The notes under the pieces: generated by a model | Database searches by the model: none | Told to the model about the DNA's origin: nothing | What the model saw: only the letters and a program-made list of their open reading frames with translations | Position numbers and translations under genes: made by a program | In this document: positions 49,529-56,108 of the stretch, piece by piece | Layout: every line of letters starts with the position of its first letter | Position numbering within the stretch: the stretch's first letter is position 1 | NCBI GenBank assembly: GCA_024692685.1 | Contig: JAILMJ010000055.1 | Coordinates: forward strand, 1-56,108 | Reading direction: 5' to 3' | Origin: Clostridia bacterium | Lineage (GTDB): Bacteria > Bacillota > Clostridia > Oscillospirales > Acutalibacteraceae | DNA: 56,108 nucleotides

Positions 49529-50399
49529 GATCCCTGTAATTGATAAGCTTTATTCCGAGCGATTTGATGTAGTCCTGCGTCTTTGGGTCGCTGAACAATC
49601 TGTACTCCCAGACTCTTCTGTGCCAGGAGCCGGTTATCGATTTCAGTTCATCGCACTCAACCGACGGGTGAATATAGGTTTCGGTAACGCCGTTGTCGAA
49701 AGTTTTATACAGTTCAAATATATAATCCCTGAAGTTTTCATAACTTTCGTCCTGCGGACCGTCCCAGTCACCGGGCATCAGATAATCCGGAATAGCCACC
49801 CTGAATTCATCTGCTTTTTCTCTGATTTTACCGAGCAATCCGGTTATCATTTCTTCCGGAACGCTGATATCAAGCATCTTGTTGTCAAGCTGAGCCCTGG
49901 TCATTGTGGCCGGAATTCTGAAGGGCATTCCGTACCGTGCGCAGATTCCAAGCGTCATTTCAAGAATTTCCGTTCTTCCTGTGTATATGCCGTACAGGGA
50001 CCCCATGTGATTGTCAAAGTGGGAAGGATTCAGGCTGTATTTTCTGAGCTTTTCAATCTGGGCAATCAACTCATCACGGACTTCATCGAGGTTGCAGTTC
50101 TTCTCGAACATATCACTCTCGTGCCACATAAAGCCTTCTTCATCGCAAAGAGAGGATGTGTTTCCCTTGCTGACGGGAGCCCAGCGGTAGGTGCCCCATT
50201 CACTTGTTGTTGTGAAGTGCACGCCAAAAGCATACTGTGGGTTTTTTGCAGCGAATTCAGCCGCCTGAATGCTCCACGGGCAGGGAGCCATAATAGTTGA
50301 CGAGGTTATGCCTCCGCAGGCGAATAAATCTGCGATTGCTCTGTTTGCCGCGTTGCACATACCGCAATCGTCGGCGTTGATAATGAGATATTTGTCCAT
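49500..50399 (-). CDS. YdjC/ChbG-family carbohydrate deacetylase
   Basis: A 299-residue protein: LIINADDCGMCNAANRAI (metal Asp), FGVHFTTTSEW, SHFDNHMGSLYGI (metal His pair), PDYLMPGDWDG, YIHPSVECDEL near the end. ChbG/YdjC enzymes remove acetyl groups from chito-oligosaccharides and related N-acetyl sugars. The ATG at 50399 lies after GAAGGGAAAGGTG; a GTG at 50405 is possible. It may feed N-acetylhexosamine salvage (compare the kinase at 35044). Overlaps the convergent hydrolase by 29 bases. Confidence 0.88.
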   Translation of the reverse strand: MDKYLIINADDCGMCNAANRAIADLFACGGITSSTIMAPCPWSIQAAEFAAKNPQYAFGVHFTTTSEWGTYRWAPVSKGNTSSLCDEEGFMWHESDMFEKNCNLDEVRDELIAQIEKLRKYSLNPSHFDNHMGSLYGIYTGRTEILEMTLGICARYGMPFRIPATMTRAQLDNKMLDISVPEEMITGLLGKIREKADEFRVAIPDYLMPGDWDGPQDESYENFRDYIFELYKTFDNGVTETYIHPSVECDELKSITGSWHRRVWEYRLFSDPKTQDYIKSLGIKLINYRDLKRIRGYSD

Positions 50400-50430
50400 T
50401 TTCACCTTTCCCTTCGTGTTGAGATTACTA

Positions 50431-50459
50431 TTGATTAAAAACCGGTCATAAGTTATAAT
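50431..50459 (+). promoter_or_regulatory. Promoter of the 440-residue phosphoesterase gene
   Basis: TTGATT (50431-50436), 17-base spacer, TATAAT (50454-50459). Confidence 0.7.
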
Positions 50460-50515
50460 TAAATCCGCAGGTACATCCCTGATTGATTTAACAAAATAAT
50501 TGTCGGAGGATTATT

Positions 50516-51838
50516 ATGAAACATCTTGATTTTTACCTGATAACCGATACTCACTATTTTGAAAAAAGTCTCGGCTGTTCCGGTGAGGCTTATGAAAAAT
50601 ATATGAAAGGCGAGCAGATGTGTCTGCGCGAAAATCAGGACGCTGACCGGGCAGTCTTTTCAGCCATTGCCGCCGACAAAACTGTCGATACGGTTTTCAT
50701 TGCAGGCGACCTTTCAAAAAACGGAGAATATGAAAGCCATATTTCGCTTACCAAAGATCTGAAAAAACTTAAAGACTCCGGAAAGAAGATTTATCTTATA
50801 ACGGCGGGTCATGACTTCAATGACAACGCCAAAGCCTATTCCGGGTCTGAGAGAATTCCGGTTAAAGGCACAACGAGGGATGATCTTTTTGAACTTTATC
50901 ACGAATTCGGGCTTGAGCAGGCGCTTGCTGTTGAGCGCAAAACTCATTCCTATGTTGCAAAAGTCGGCGAAGGATTCCGTCTGCTTGCTCTCAATGTTGA
51001 TTCAGAGCGTGATACCAGAGGCAGCATAAGCGATGAACTGCAGGAATGGATAACAGAGCAGATAAATGATGCCGACGCGGCAGGGGAAACGGTCATCGCG
51101 ATGGAGCATTACCCGCTTATTCCGCAGCAGCCGATTTTCGACATCATAGGTGACGCGAGACTCAAGCAGTGGAAACAAAAGGCGGCTTTTCTCGCAGACA
51201 GCGGAGTGCATCTTATGTTAACCGGCCATATGCACGCACAAAGCATTAAAAGATTTACGAGTGACAGCGGCAATTCAATAGTTGATATTCAGACCTCTGC
51301 GTCTGTGGGTTATCCGGCAAAATACAGAAGAGTAACCATAGATGATGACCTTGTGAAAGTCAGGTCATATGATACACCTGATTTCGTTATGGATGACGGC
51401 ACAAAGGTCGATAAAGCATATTTTCTCAGGCAGTTCTCCCAGATGATACCCAATAAACTTGCCAGTATGCTCAAGGACGGCGATCCGAACCAGAGCGCCG
51501 TTCAGAAAAGGCTTCTTAAAATTGCCCGTTCAATGACAGTCGGAAAAGCGGGTCGTTTACTCTGCCTCAGGATAAGCGAAGAGAACAAAAAAATGAAAGT
51601 TACTGACTTTGCAGTAAAAATTGTTTTACCCATGTTTGGGGGCGATCCGAAATTCGGTCCGGAAAGCGCTGTTTACAAAGATATTGACAAGGCTCTGAGA
51701 AGAGTTTCTCCCGTGCTTTCAAAATTGAACAAAAAGCTCTCAAAGGACGGGGAAACAGTTAATCTGAGAGAACTTATTCTCAGTTCGCTCTATAACAGCG
51801 ACGACCTTTCCGACAACGATTGCGAGTTTAAAATCTGA
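50516..51838 (+). CDS. Metallophosphoesterase with a variant GHD motif
   Basis: A 440-residue phosphoesterase: YLITDTHYFE (D-x-H), VFIAGDLSKNGE, ITAGHDFND (family motif G-N-H-D reads A-G-H-D), IAMEHYPLI, LTGHMHAQSI. The Asn that binds metal and activates the substrate in the canonical motif is missing, so activity may be altered. The C-terminal 170 residues are helical and unrecognised. No signal peptide. GGAGGATT precedes the ATG. Convergent with a serine hydrolase gene (8-base gap). Confidence 0.83.
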   Translation: MKHLDFYLITDTHYFEKSLGCSGEAYEKYMKGEQMCLRENQDADRAVFSAIAADKTVDTVFIAGDLSKNGEYESHISLTKDLKKLKDSGKKIYLITAGHDFNDNAKAYSGSERIPVKGTTRDDLFELYHEFGLEQALAVERKTHSYVAKVGEGFRLLALNVDSERDTRGSISDELQEWITEQINDADAAGETVIAMEHYPLIPQQPIFDIIGDARLKQWKQKAAFLADSGVHLMLTGHMHAQSIKRFTSDSGNSIVDIQTSASVGYPAKYRRVTIDDDLVKVRSYDTPDFVMDDGTKVDKAYFLRQFSQMIPNKLASMLKDGDPNQSAVQKRLLKIARSMTVGKAGRLLCLRISEENKKMKVTDFAVKIVLPMFGGDPKFGPESAVYKDIDKALRRVSPVLSKLNKKLSKDGETVNLRELILSSLYNSDDLSDNDCEFKI

Positions 51839-51846
51839 ATTAATAA

Positions 51847-52704
51847 TCAGTCCTCGTAATCTCTGATCCATTCTGCGACTACTTGGCTGTCGGCGTCCGC
51901 CGCCTGCATAGCGACGACCCTGTTTTGTTCAGGGACAACAATCAGTTTCTGGCCGAACATTCCGCCTTTATAATAGATTCTGTGTTTGCTGTCCCAGTCC
52001 CAGGCATACTCGTTTTCAACAGCAAGTTTAACCCATTCTTCCGAAAGAAAACGTTTTCCTCTGTATAACCCGTTGTTCAGATAAATCATACCGAGTTTAA
52101 CCATATCGGACGAATGCAGATACAGTCCCGTTGCGCCTATAACATGGCCGCGTGGGCAGTGGCTCCAGGCCATTTCCTGAAAATCCAGTTCGGTGAGCAT
52201 TTCCTTCCACAGGAAATTGTCAAGGCTCATTCCGGTGATTTTTTCACCTATCCTCGCAAGAAGATAGAAGGCGCCGTCTGAGTATTTGCTCTGTGTTCCG
52301 GGCTCGTATTCGAGCGGATAGGTGAGCATATATTCAAGGAAATCATTTGTGAATTCCGAGGACTTTTTAACATCAATATCAAGGAAACCTCCCGGAAGAC
52401 CGAGGGAGTGTTTCAGCGCCGTTTCAACAGTGCTTTTATACCAGCGAGGGTCTGTTTTTTCGGGAATCTCACCGGCAAAAATATCGCATATTTTCTCATC
52501 GAGCCGGAGCTCGCCTCTGTCATAGAGCAGACCGAGTGCCGTCATAGTGAAAGTTTTTGCCACCGAGTAAACATTCTGGCAGTAGTTGGCGGGATTACAC
52601 TCCGCCGTTTCGATTTCCCCGTCACCCTGAACGCAGGAAAGTCTTGTTATTTCAAACGGCTGACCTGCTATAAAGTTCAGGCAGTCATCAAGGAATTTAC
52701 TCAT
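51847..52704 (-). CDS. Serine hydrolase, beta-lactamase class C/PBP-like
   Basis: A 285-residue protein: NVYSVAKTFTMTALGLL (S-x-x-K motif), KYSDGAFYLLARIGEKITG (Y-x-N variant Y-S-D), ATGLYLHSSDMVKLGMIYLN, and GGMFGQKLIVVPEQN near the end. Family members are esterases, D-amino acid peptidases or lactamases; no signal peptide is present, which argues against a periplasmic lactamase role. Promoter at 52725-52753. Confidence 0.87.
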   Translation of the reverse strand: MSKFLDDCLNFIAGQPFEITRLSCVQGDGEIETAECNPANYCQNVYSVAKTFTMTALGLLYDRGELRLDEKICDIFAGEIPEKTDPRWYKSTVETALKHSLGLPGGFLDIDVKKSSEFTNDFLEYMLTYPLEYEPGTQSKYSDGAFYLLARIGEKITGMSLDNFLWKEMLTELDFQEMAWSHCPRGHVIGATGLYLHSSDMVKLGMIYLNNGLYRGKRFLSEEWVKLAVENEYAWDWDSKHRIYYKGGMFGQKLIVVPEQNRVVAMQAADADSQVVAEWIRDYED

Positions 52705-52724
52705 TTAATCATCTCCACGGTTTT

Positions 52725-52753
52725 ATTATATCATCGTTAATCAGTAAAATCAA
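52725..52753 (-). promoter_or_regulatory. Promoter of the serine hydrolase gene
   Basis: Minus strand TTGATT (52748-52753), 17-base spacer, TATAAT (52725-52730). Confidence 0.7.
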
Positions 52754-52800
52754 TTTCATTGTCAGAATATATACCGTCCGAATAAGAAGGAGGAAGGACA

Positions 52801-53652
52801 ATGGCTGCTTGCCCGAATTGCGGAAAGAAACTGCACATATATAACTGGAAGCAAAACTGTCCGCACTGCGGAGTGAATCTGGTTTATTACAAGTCTAATG
52901 AACACCTTCTTGCCGAGAGCGAAAAAACCGAGATTGAGCATGCGCGTTTTCAGCCCGGAGTTGACAGAGCCAAGGCTTCAACAATCGGTTCATTTCCTGC
53001 AATAATGAGAATAGTTCTTTCCGTTCTGCCGCTGGGAGCGCTTATGCTTCCTCTTGCGGGGCTCAAGGGAGATGTATCCGAAAGTATAAATGCTGTCGGA
53101 ATATATAAATATGTTTCGGCCTCCGGCTTCGGTAATATCATAGGCGAGGCGCTGAAAGGCAATACGGTTTGCATTTCCGTTGTCTGTCTGCTGCTTTCGG
53201 CGGTTCTGATACTTGTCGCCGGGCTTTTCCTTATGAAGTCTCTGGGAAAGCACGGCAAAACCATTAACCTCGTTTTTGACAGCGTGAAGTTTCTGCTTGC
53301 GACAGCATCGGCGGTTTTGTTTACCGTTTCAGATATTCAGAAATGCCTTCCCGGTTATCAGTTTACGTCGGGCAAACCTAAATTCGGGATATTTATATAT
53401 ATCGGATTGTTCCTCGCCCTGCTTATATACAGCCGTGTGCTTGCTGCCAAGGGGCTTGTAATAAAGCACTCCATTTGCCTGATAGGCGGCATACCGTCCG
53501 ACGAATACTTCAAAATGGTTGAGGACGGAGTAAGCGAACTTGAAATCCGCAGGGAAATGGTAAGGCGTCTTACCGAAATGCAGAATAAAGTGAGAGAGGA
53601 AGCCGCCCTCGCTCAGGCCCGTGAGGAAGCTGAAAGAGCAAACAGAAAGTGA
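52801..53652 (+). CDS. Zinc-ribbon membrane protein, unknown function
   Basis: A 283-residue protein. An N-terminal double CxxC zinc ribbon (CPNCGKKLH, CPHCGVN, residues 4-23), then four hydrophobic helices (about 68-88, 120-143, 158-178, 195-212), and a C-terminal charged coiled-coil (about 240-283, ELEIRREMVRRLTEMQNKV, Glu/Arg/Ala-rich). GAAGGAGGAAG precedes the ATG. A 31-base gap separates it from the GPH-type transporter gene; the pair likely works together. Confidence 0.8.
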   Translation: MAACPNCGKKLHIYNWKQNCPHCGVNLVYYKSNEHLLAESEKTEIEHARFQPGVDRAKASTIGSFPAIMRIVLSVLPLGALMLPLAGLKGDVSESINAVGIYKYVSASGFGNIIGEALKGNTVCISVVCLLLSAVLILVAGLFLMKSLGKHGKTINLVFDSVKFLLATASAVLFTVSDIQKCLPGYQFTSGKPKFGIFIYIGLFLALLIYSRVLAAKGLVIKHSICLIGGIPSDEYFKMVEDGVSELEIRREMVRRLTEMQNKVREEAALAQAREEAERANRK

Positions 53653-53683
53653 AGACGGAAATGAGCAAGAAAGAGGTGAGTGT

Positions 53684-55246
53684 ATGAGTGAGAATAACAA
53701 TGCTGTTAATCAGCAGGAAGAAATAACAAAAGTTAATGATGAACTGAAAGAGCTTGTTGATGTTGACAGACGCGTTATACCGAAAAAAGAAATAATCGGA
53801 TATATGCTCTTTGACGGCAGCCAGAGTTTCAATATTGACGGGCACAAGGAGCTTTTCAATGACAGCATTTTAAAAATAAGCCTTGCCAAGCAGTCAATGT
53901 ACAATGCGGTTGCCGGCGTGTGGGATATAATCGACGATCTGCTTGTCGCCTCAATAGTTGAAAAGACCCGTACCAGATGGGGAAAATTTGTTCCGTACAT
54001 CTTTATGGGGGGTGTCCCTCTTGCAATTTTCGCCTCAGTGTATTGGCTTATGCCGCTTCTGTTTTCACCCGAGCACGCGGCAGACTTTGATTATTTGCCG
54101 AAGTTCATCACATATGCGGCAGTGGATATGATGCTGGAATTCCTCGGGAATTTCAAATCGGTTGCCATAGGAGGATATAAATCGACCATAACGCCGTACC
54201 CTTCGGACAGGCGCCGTCTGCTTGCCATTTCATCATATTTCAGTATTATTTACGGACGTATTCCCGACCTCGTTATCGAGTTTATGCTTGATTTCATAAA
54301 GAACGGCATAGTTACCTCCGCAAAAGGAAGAACCGAAAACGAGATGATACGCAGAGCTCTTATGACGGTCGGTCCCCTGACATCTATAACTGCCGGCCTG
54401 ATTATCTCCTGGTATGCAACCATAGCCAAGGAGAGAGTTCACCAGAAGGTCGAGGCGCCCAAGATTATCGAATCTCTCAAAGTTGTTTTCACAAACAGAC
54501 CCGTGCTTATATTTATGCTTTCAAATGCACTCGGCTGTTTCGGAACAGGTCTTTCAACCAACGACTATTACCGCCAGGTGCTGAACATGACAACCTTTGA
54601 AACCATAGCCGGTATTCCTTCATTCTTCTTCCAGCCGATAGGTTTCTCAAAGTATAACCTGCTTGCGAGCAAATTCTCAACCCGTTCGCTCTTTATGATT
54701 TCCCAGGTGTTTGCAAAATCATTCTATATTCCGCTTTGGTTTTACGGCAGATTTCTTCATACAAAGGACGGCAAAATGTTCTTCCAGGGCAGAATACCTA
54801 TGCTGCCTGTCACTGCCGTATGGGAATGTATATACGCCACCTTCTGGGGCGTCAAGAGCATATCGGGCGCTGAAATCAGCAACGAATGTAACGACTATAT
54901 CGAGTGGAAAACCGGCAGCCGTAATGAAGCTACCCTCTCGCTTGCCGGTACATTCATAACAAAGATACCCTCCCGTATCAACGGCATTTTACAGCCGCGC
55001 TATAAACAGATAATTGATTATGACCAGACTGCGTACACAGAGGGCAGAGAACAGCCGCTCAAAGCTCAGAAGTGGATATTCGCAATGGCTACAATCATTC
55101 CCGCCGTGCTTGTGCTCACAAGTATGGTGCCTATGTTCTGGTACAATATTGATAAAGAGAAGAGAGACAGAATGTACCGCGAGTTGAATGAGAGAAGAGT
55201 CAAAACCGCCGAAATCATCAATAAGATGAATGAGGAGGAAGCATAA
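53684..55246 (+). CDS. GPH-type (MelB-like) MFS sugar/cation symporter
   Basis: A 520-residue multi-helix membrane protein. VWDIIDDLLVASIVEKTRTRW and GKFVPYIFMGGVPLAIFA match the GPH signature around the second and third helices. It has a long charged N-terminus (1-40) and a Lys/Arg/Glu-rich C-terminal tail. GPH carriers move glycosides, pentosides or hexuronides with a cation. The ATG at 53684 has AAGAGGTG upstream and is preferred over one at 53621 that overlaps the preceding gene. Substrate not identifiable. Confidence 0.85.
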   Translation: MSENNNAVNQQEEITKVNDELKELVDVDRRVIPKKEIIGYMLFDGSQSFNIDGHKELFNDSILKISLAKQSMYNAVAGVWDIIDDLLVASIVEKTRTRWGKFVPYIFMGGVPLAIFASVYWLMPLLFSPEHAADFDYLPKFITYAAVDMMLEFLGNFKSVAIGGYKSTITPYPSDRRRLLAISSYFSIIYGRIPDLVIEFMLDFIKNGIVTSAKGRTENEMIRRALMTVGPLTSITAGLIISWYATIAKERVHQKVEAPKIIESLKVVFTNRPVLIFMLSNALGCFGTGLSTNDYYRQVLNMTTFETIAGIPSFFFQPIGFSKYNLLASKFSTRSLFMISQVFAKSFYIPLWFYGRFLHTKDGKMFFQGRIPMLPVTAVWECIYATFWGVKSISGAEISNECNDYIEWKTGSRNEATLSLAGTFITKIPSRINGILQPRYKQIIDYDQTAYTEGREQPLKAQKWIFAMATIIPAVLVLTSMVPMFWYNIDKEKRDRMYRELNERRVKTAEIINKMNEEEA

Positions 55247-55324
55247 CCGGGTTTTACGGGTAAAATACCTGTTTCGGCAGCCTTGTTCAATTTTAGTGTC
55301 ACATAAAATATTTATAAAAAACAC

Positions 55325-55353
55325 TTGCATTTTATATTACAATGTGATAATAT
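55325..55353 (+). promoter_or_regulatory. Promoter of tRNA-Thr
   Basis: TTGCAT (55325-55330), 17-base spacer, TAATAT (55348-55353), 25 bases before the tRNA. Confidence 0.65.
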
Positions 55354-55378
55354 TATGAGCGTTGCAAACAGGTGTTAT

Positions 55379-55453
<75 letters not shown>

Positions 55454-55454
<1 letters not shown>

Positions 55455-55500
55455 AAGCGAAAATCCTGTCGCGGTCAGCGGCGAGATTTTCGCTTTATGT
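55454..55500 (+). terminator. Terminator of tRNA-Thr
   Basis: Perfect 12-bp stem AAAGCGAAAATC (55454-55465) with GATTTTCGCTTT (55485-55496), starting at the last base of the tRNA, then ATGTTTTT. Confidence 0.8.
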
Positions 55501-55598
55501 TTTTATTACACAATACCAATAACGCGGGTCCGGATTATTCCGGTGCCGTCACGCCGATTAAAATGTCAACCGTATTCAGCCTTTCCGGAGTGAAACAT

Positions 55599-56108
55599 AT
55601 GAAGATAATTGCCCGCATTCATAACAAATTTACATCAAAATTCGGAATTCCGAGGCAATCGGGACTTGAGAATCTGACTGAAAGCACAATTGTATTCGAA
55701 AACGGATTCAAATCTCCGGACGCAATAAGGGGGCTGGAAAACTACGACTATATCTGGCTTCTCTGGCTTTTTTCGGAATGCGAAGGGGAGTCGGAAGCCC
55801 TGACTGTCAGGCCGCCCAGGCTCGGCGGAAACACGAGGATGGGAGTTTTTGCAACCCGTTCACCATTCAGACCCAATTCAATAGGTCTTTCCTGTGTTAA
55901 ACTAAAGGAAATATCGGCAGACGGGAGCCTCATCGTAACCGGAGCGGACTTGATGAACGGCACACCTATTATAGATATCAAGCCCTATCTGCCTTATGTT
56001 GACGCGCATCCGGAAGCCTCAAACGGTTTTGCTCTTGCAAGTAAGGATGAGGTGCTTGAGGTTGTCATACCGGACAAAATTGCGAAAAAAATTGACGCGA
56101 AGACACTG
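55599..56108 (+). CDS. trmO: tRNA m6t6A37 methyltransferase TrmO/TsaA (C-terminus beyond window)
   Basis: At least 170 residues from an ATG at 55599 with CCGGAGTG upstream; it runs off the right edge. MKIIARIHNKF, then FGIPRQSGL, LENYDYIWLLWLFSEC, VRPPRLGG, GVFATRSPFRPNSIGLSCV and IDIKPYLPYVD match TrmO, which methylates N6-threonylcarbamoyladenosine at position 37 of tRNA-Thr. It sits directly after a tRNA-Thr gene; its known substrate includes tRNA-Thr(GGU), the same isoacceptor. Adjacency may be chance. Confidence 0.92.
   Translation, partial: MKIIARIHNKFTSKFGIPRQSGLENLTESTIVFENGFKSPDAIRGLENYDYIWLLWLFSECEGESEALTVRPPRLGGNTRMGVFATRSPFRPNSIGLSCVKLKEISADGSLIVTGADLMNGTPIIDIKPYLPYVDAHPEASNGFALASKDEVLEVVIPDKIAKKIDAKTL

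Noticed and set aside
49476-50300. 274-codon plus-strand frame opposite the YdjC deacetylase gene
   Set aside because: The minus strand encodes a recognisable enzyme with metal-binding motifs; the plus frame has none.

Overview
The window reads as chromosome of an anaerobic, low-to-medium GC Firmicute of the Clostridia, most like the gut Oscillospirales/Ruminococcaceae. This is inferred from gene content (a flavodiiron/superoxide reductase/rubrerythrin oxygen defence operon, rubredoxins, ammonia-dependent NAD synthase, SirTM sirtuin, many secreted esterases), from strong AGGAGG ribosome binding sites, from frequent TTG/GTG starts and from consensus sigma-A promoters. No species can be named from sequence alone. 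No CRISPR array, intact prophage, insertion sequence or rRNA was seen.

Layout. 1-1160: the start of an ABC exporter gene (runs off the left edge) behind a TetR regulator, plus the decayed 3' end of a second ABC ATPase. 1257-2654: a secreted PHP phosphoesterase. 2655-3340: a gene-free, unusually hairpin-rich stretch. 3341-5010: an orphan sigma-70-like factor coupled to an XRE regulator. 5189-6782: a zinc macrodomain plus SirTM sirtuin pair (ADP-ribose signalling). 6853-8004: an NAD(P)-binding oxidoreductase divergent from an HxlR redox regulator. 8125-8335: an array of small GAA-capped hairpins abutting tRNA-Ser(GGA). 8527-10462: YdcF/SanA, a glycerophosphodiester phosphodiesterase and a Crp/Fnr regulator.

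10585-14166 is the oxygen and ROS defence operon: FTR-like protein, thioredoxin, a multidomain flavodiiron protein with flavin reductase and rubredoxin modules, rubredoxin, superoxide reductase, rubrerythrin. It is divergent from crp/fnr, and a palindrome sits exactly where a class II activator would bind. It is followed by a 47-residue hydrophobic peptide gene with its own promoter and terminator. 14593-18736: a secreted three-gene operon (LCAT-like hydrolase, phosphoesterase, lipase), divergent from an ECF-type sigma/anti-sigma/DUF4349 operon (18894-20957). 21143-24730: GntR/ABC ATPase/large permease (Ytr-like). 24971-26625: Lrp regulator and aminotransferase. 26841-28547: nadE, a small membrane protein, shikimate kinase.

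28955-30025: a wall or membrane-anchored CHAP/NlpC-like protein. 30192-35000: uvrB-uvrA. 35044-38943: N-acetylhexosamine kinase-like, a hypothetical, IolB-like cupin, a secreted papain-fold-like protein and a glycerophosphodiesterase. 39104-41718: DUF2804 protein and an unrecognised 515-residue protein. 41777-47830 (minus): thrC, a phosphoesterase, tig, clpP, clpX and a Nudix hydrolase. 47993-55246: a paralogue of the LCAT-like hydrolase, YdjC deacetylase, phosphoesterase, serine hydrolase, zinc-ribbon membrane protein and GPH-type sugar transporter. 55379-56108: tRNA-Thr(GGT) and the start of trmO.

The most promising leads are the Crp/Fnr palindrome centred at -41.5 of the oxygen operon; the SirTM/macrodomain pair lacking its usual lipoyl partners; the hairpin-rich DNA beside the orphan sigma/XRE pair; the hairpin array at tRNA-Ser; and the 47-residue peptide.
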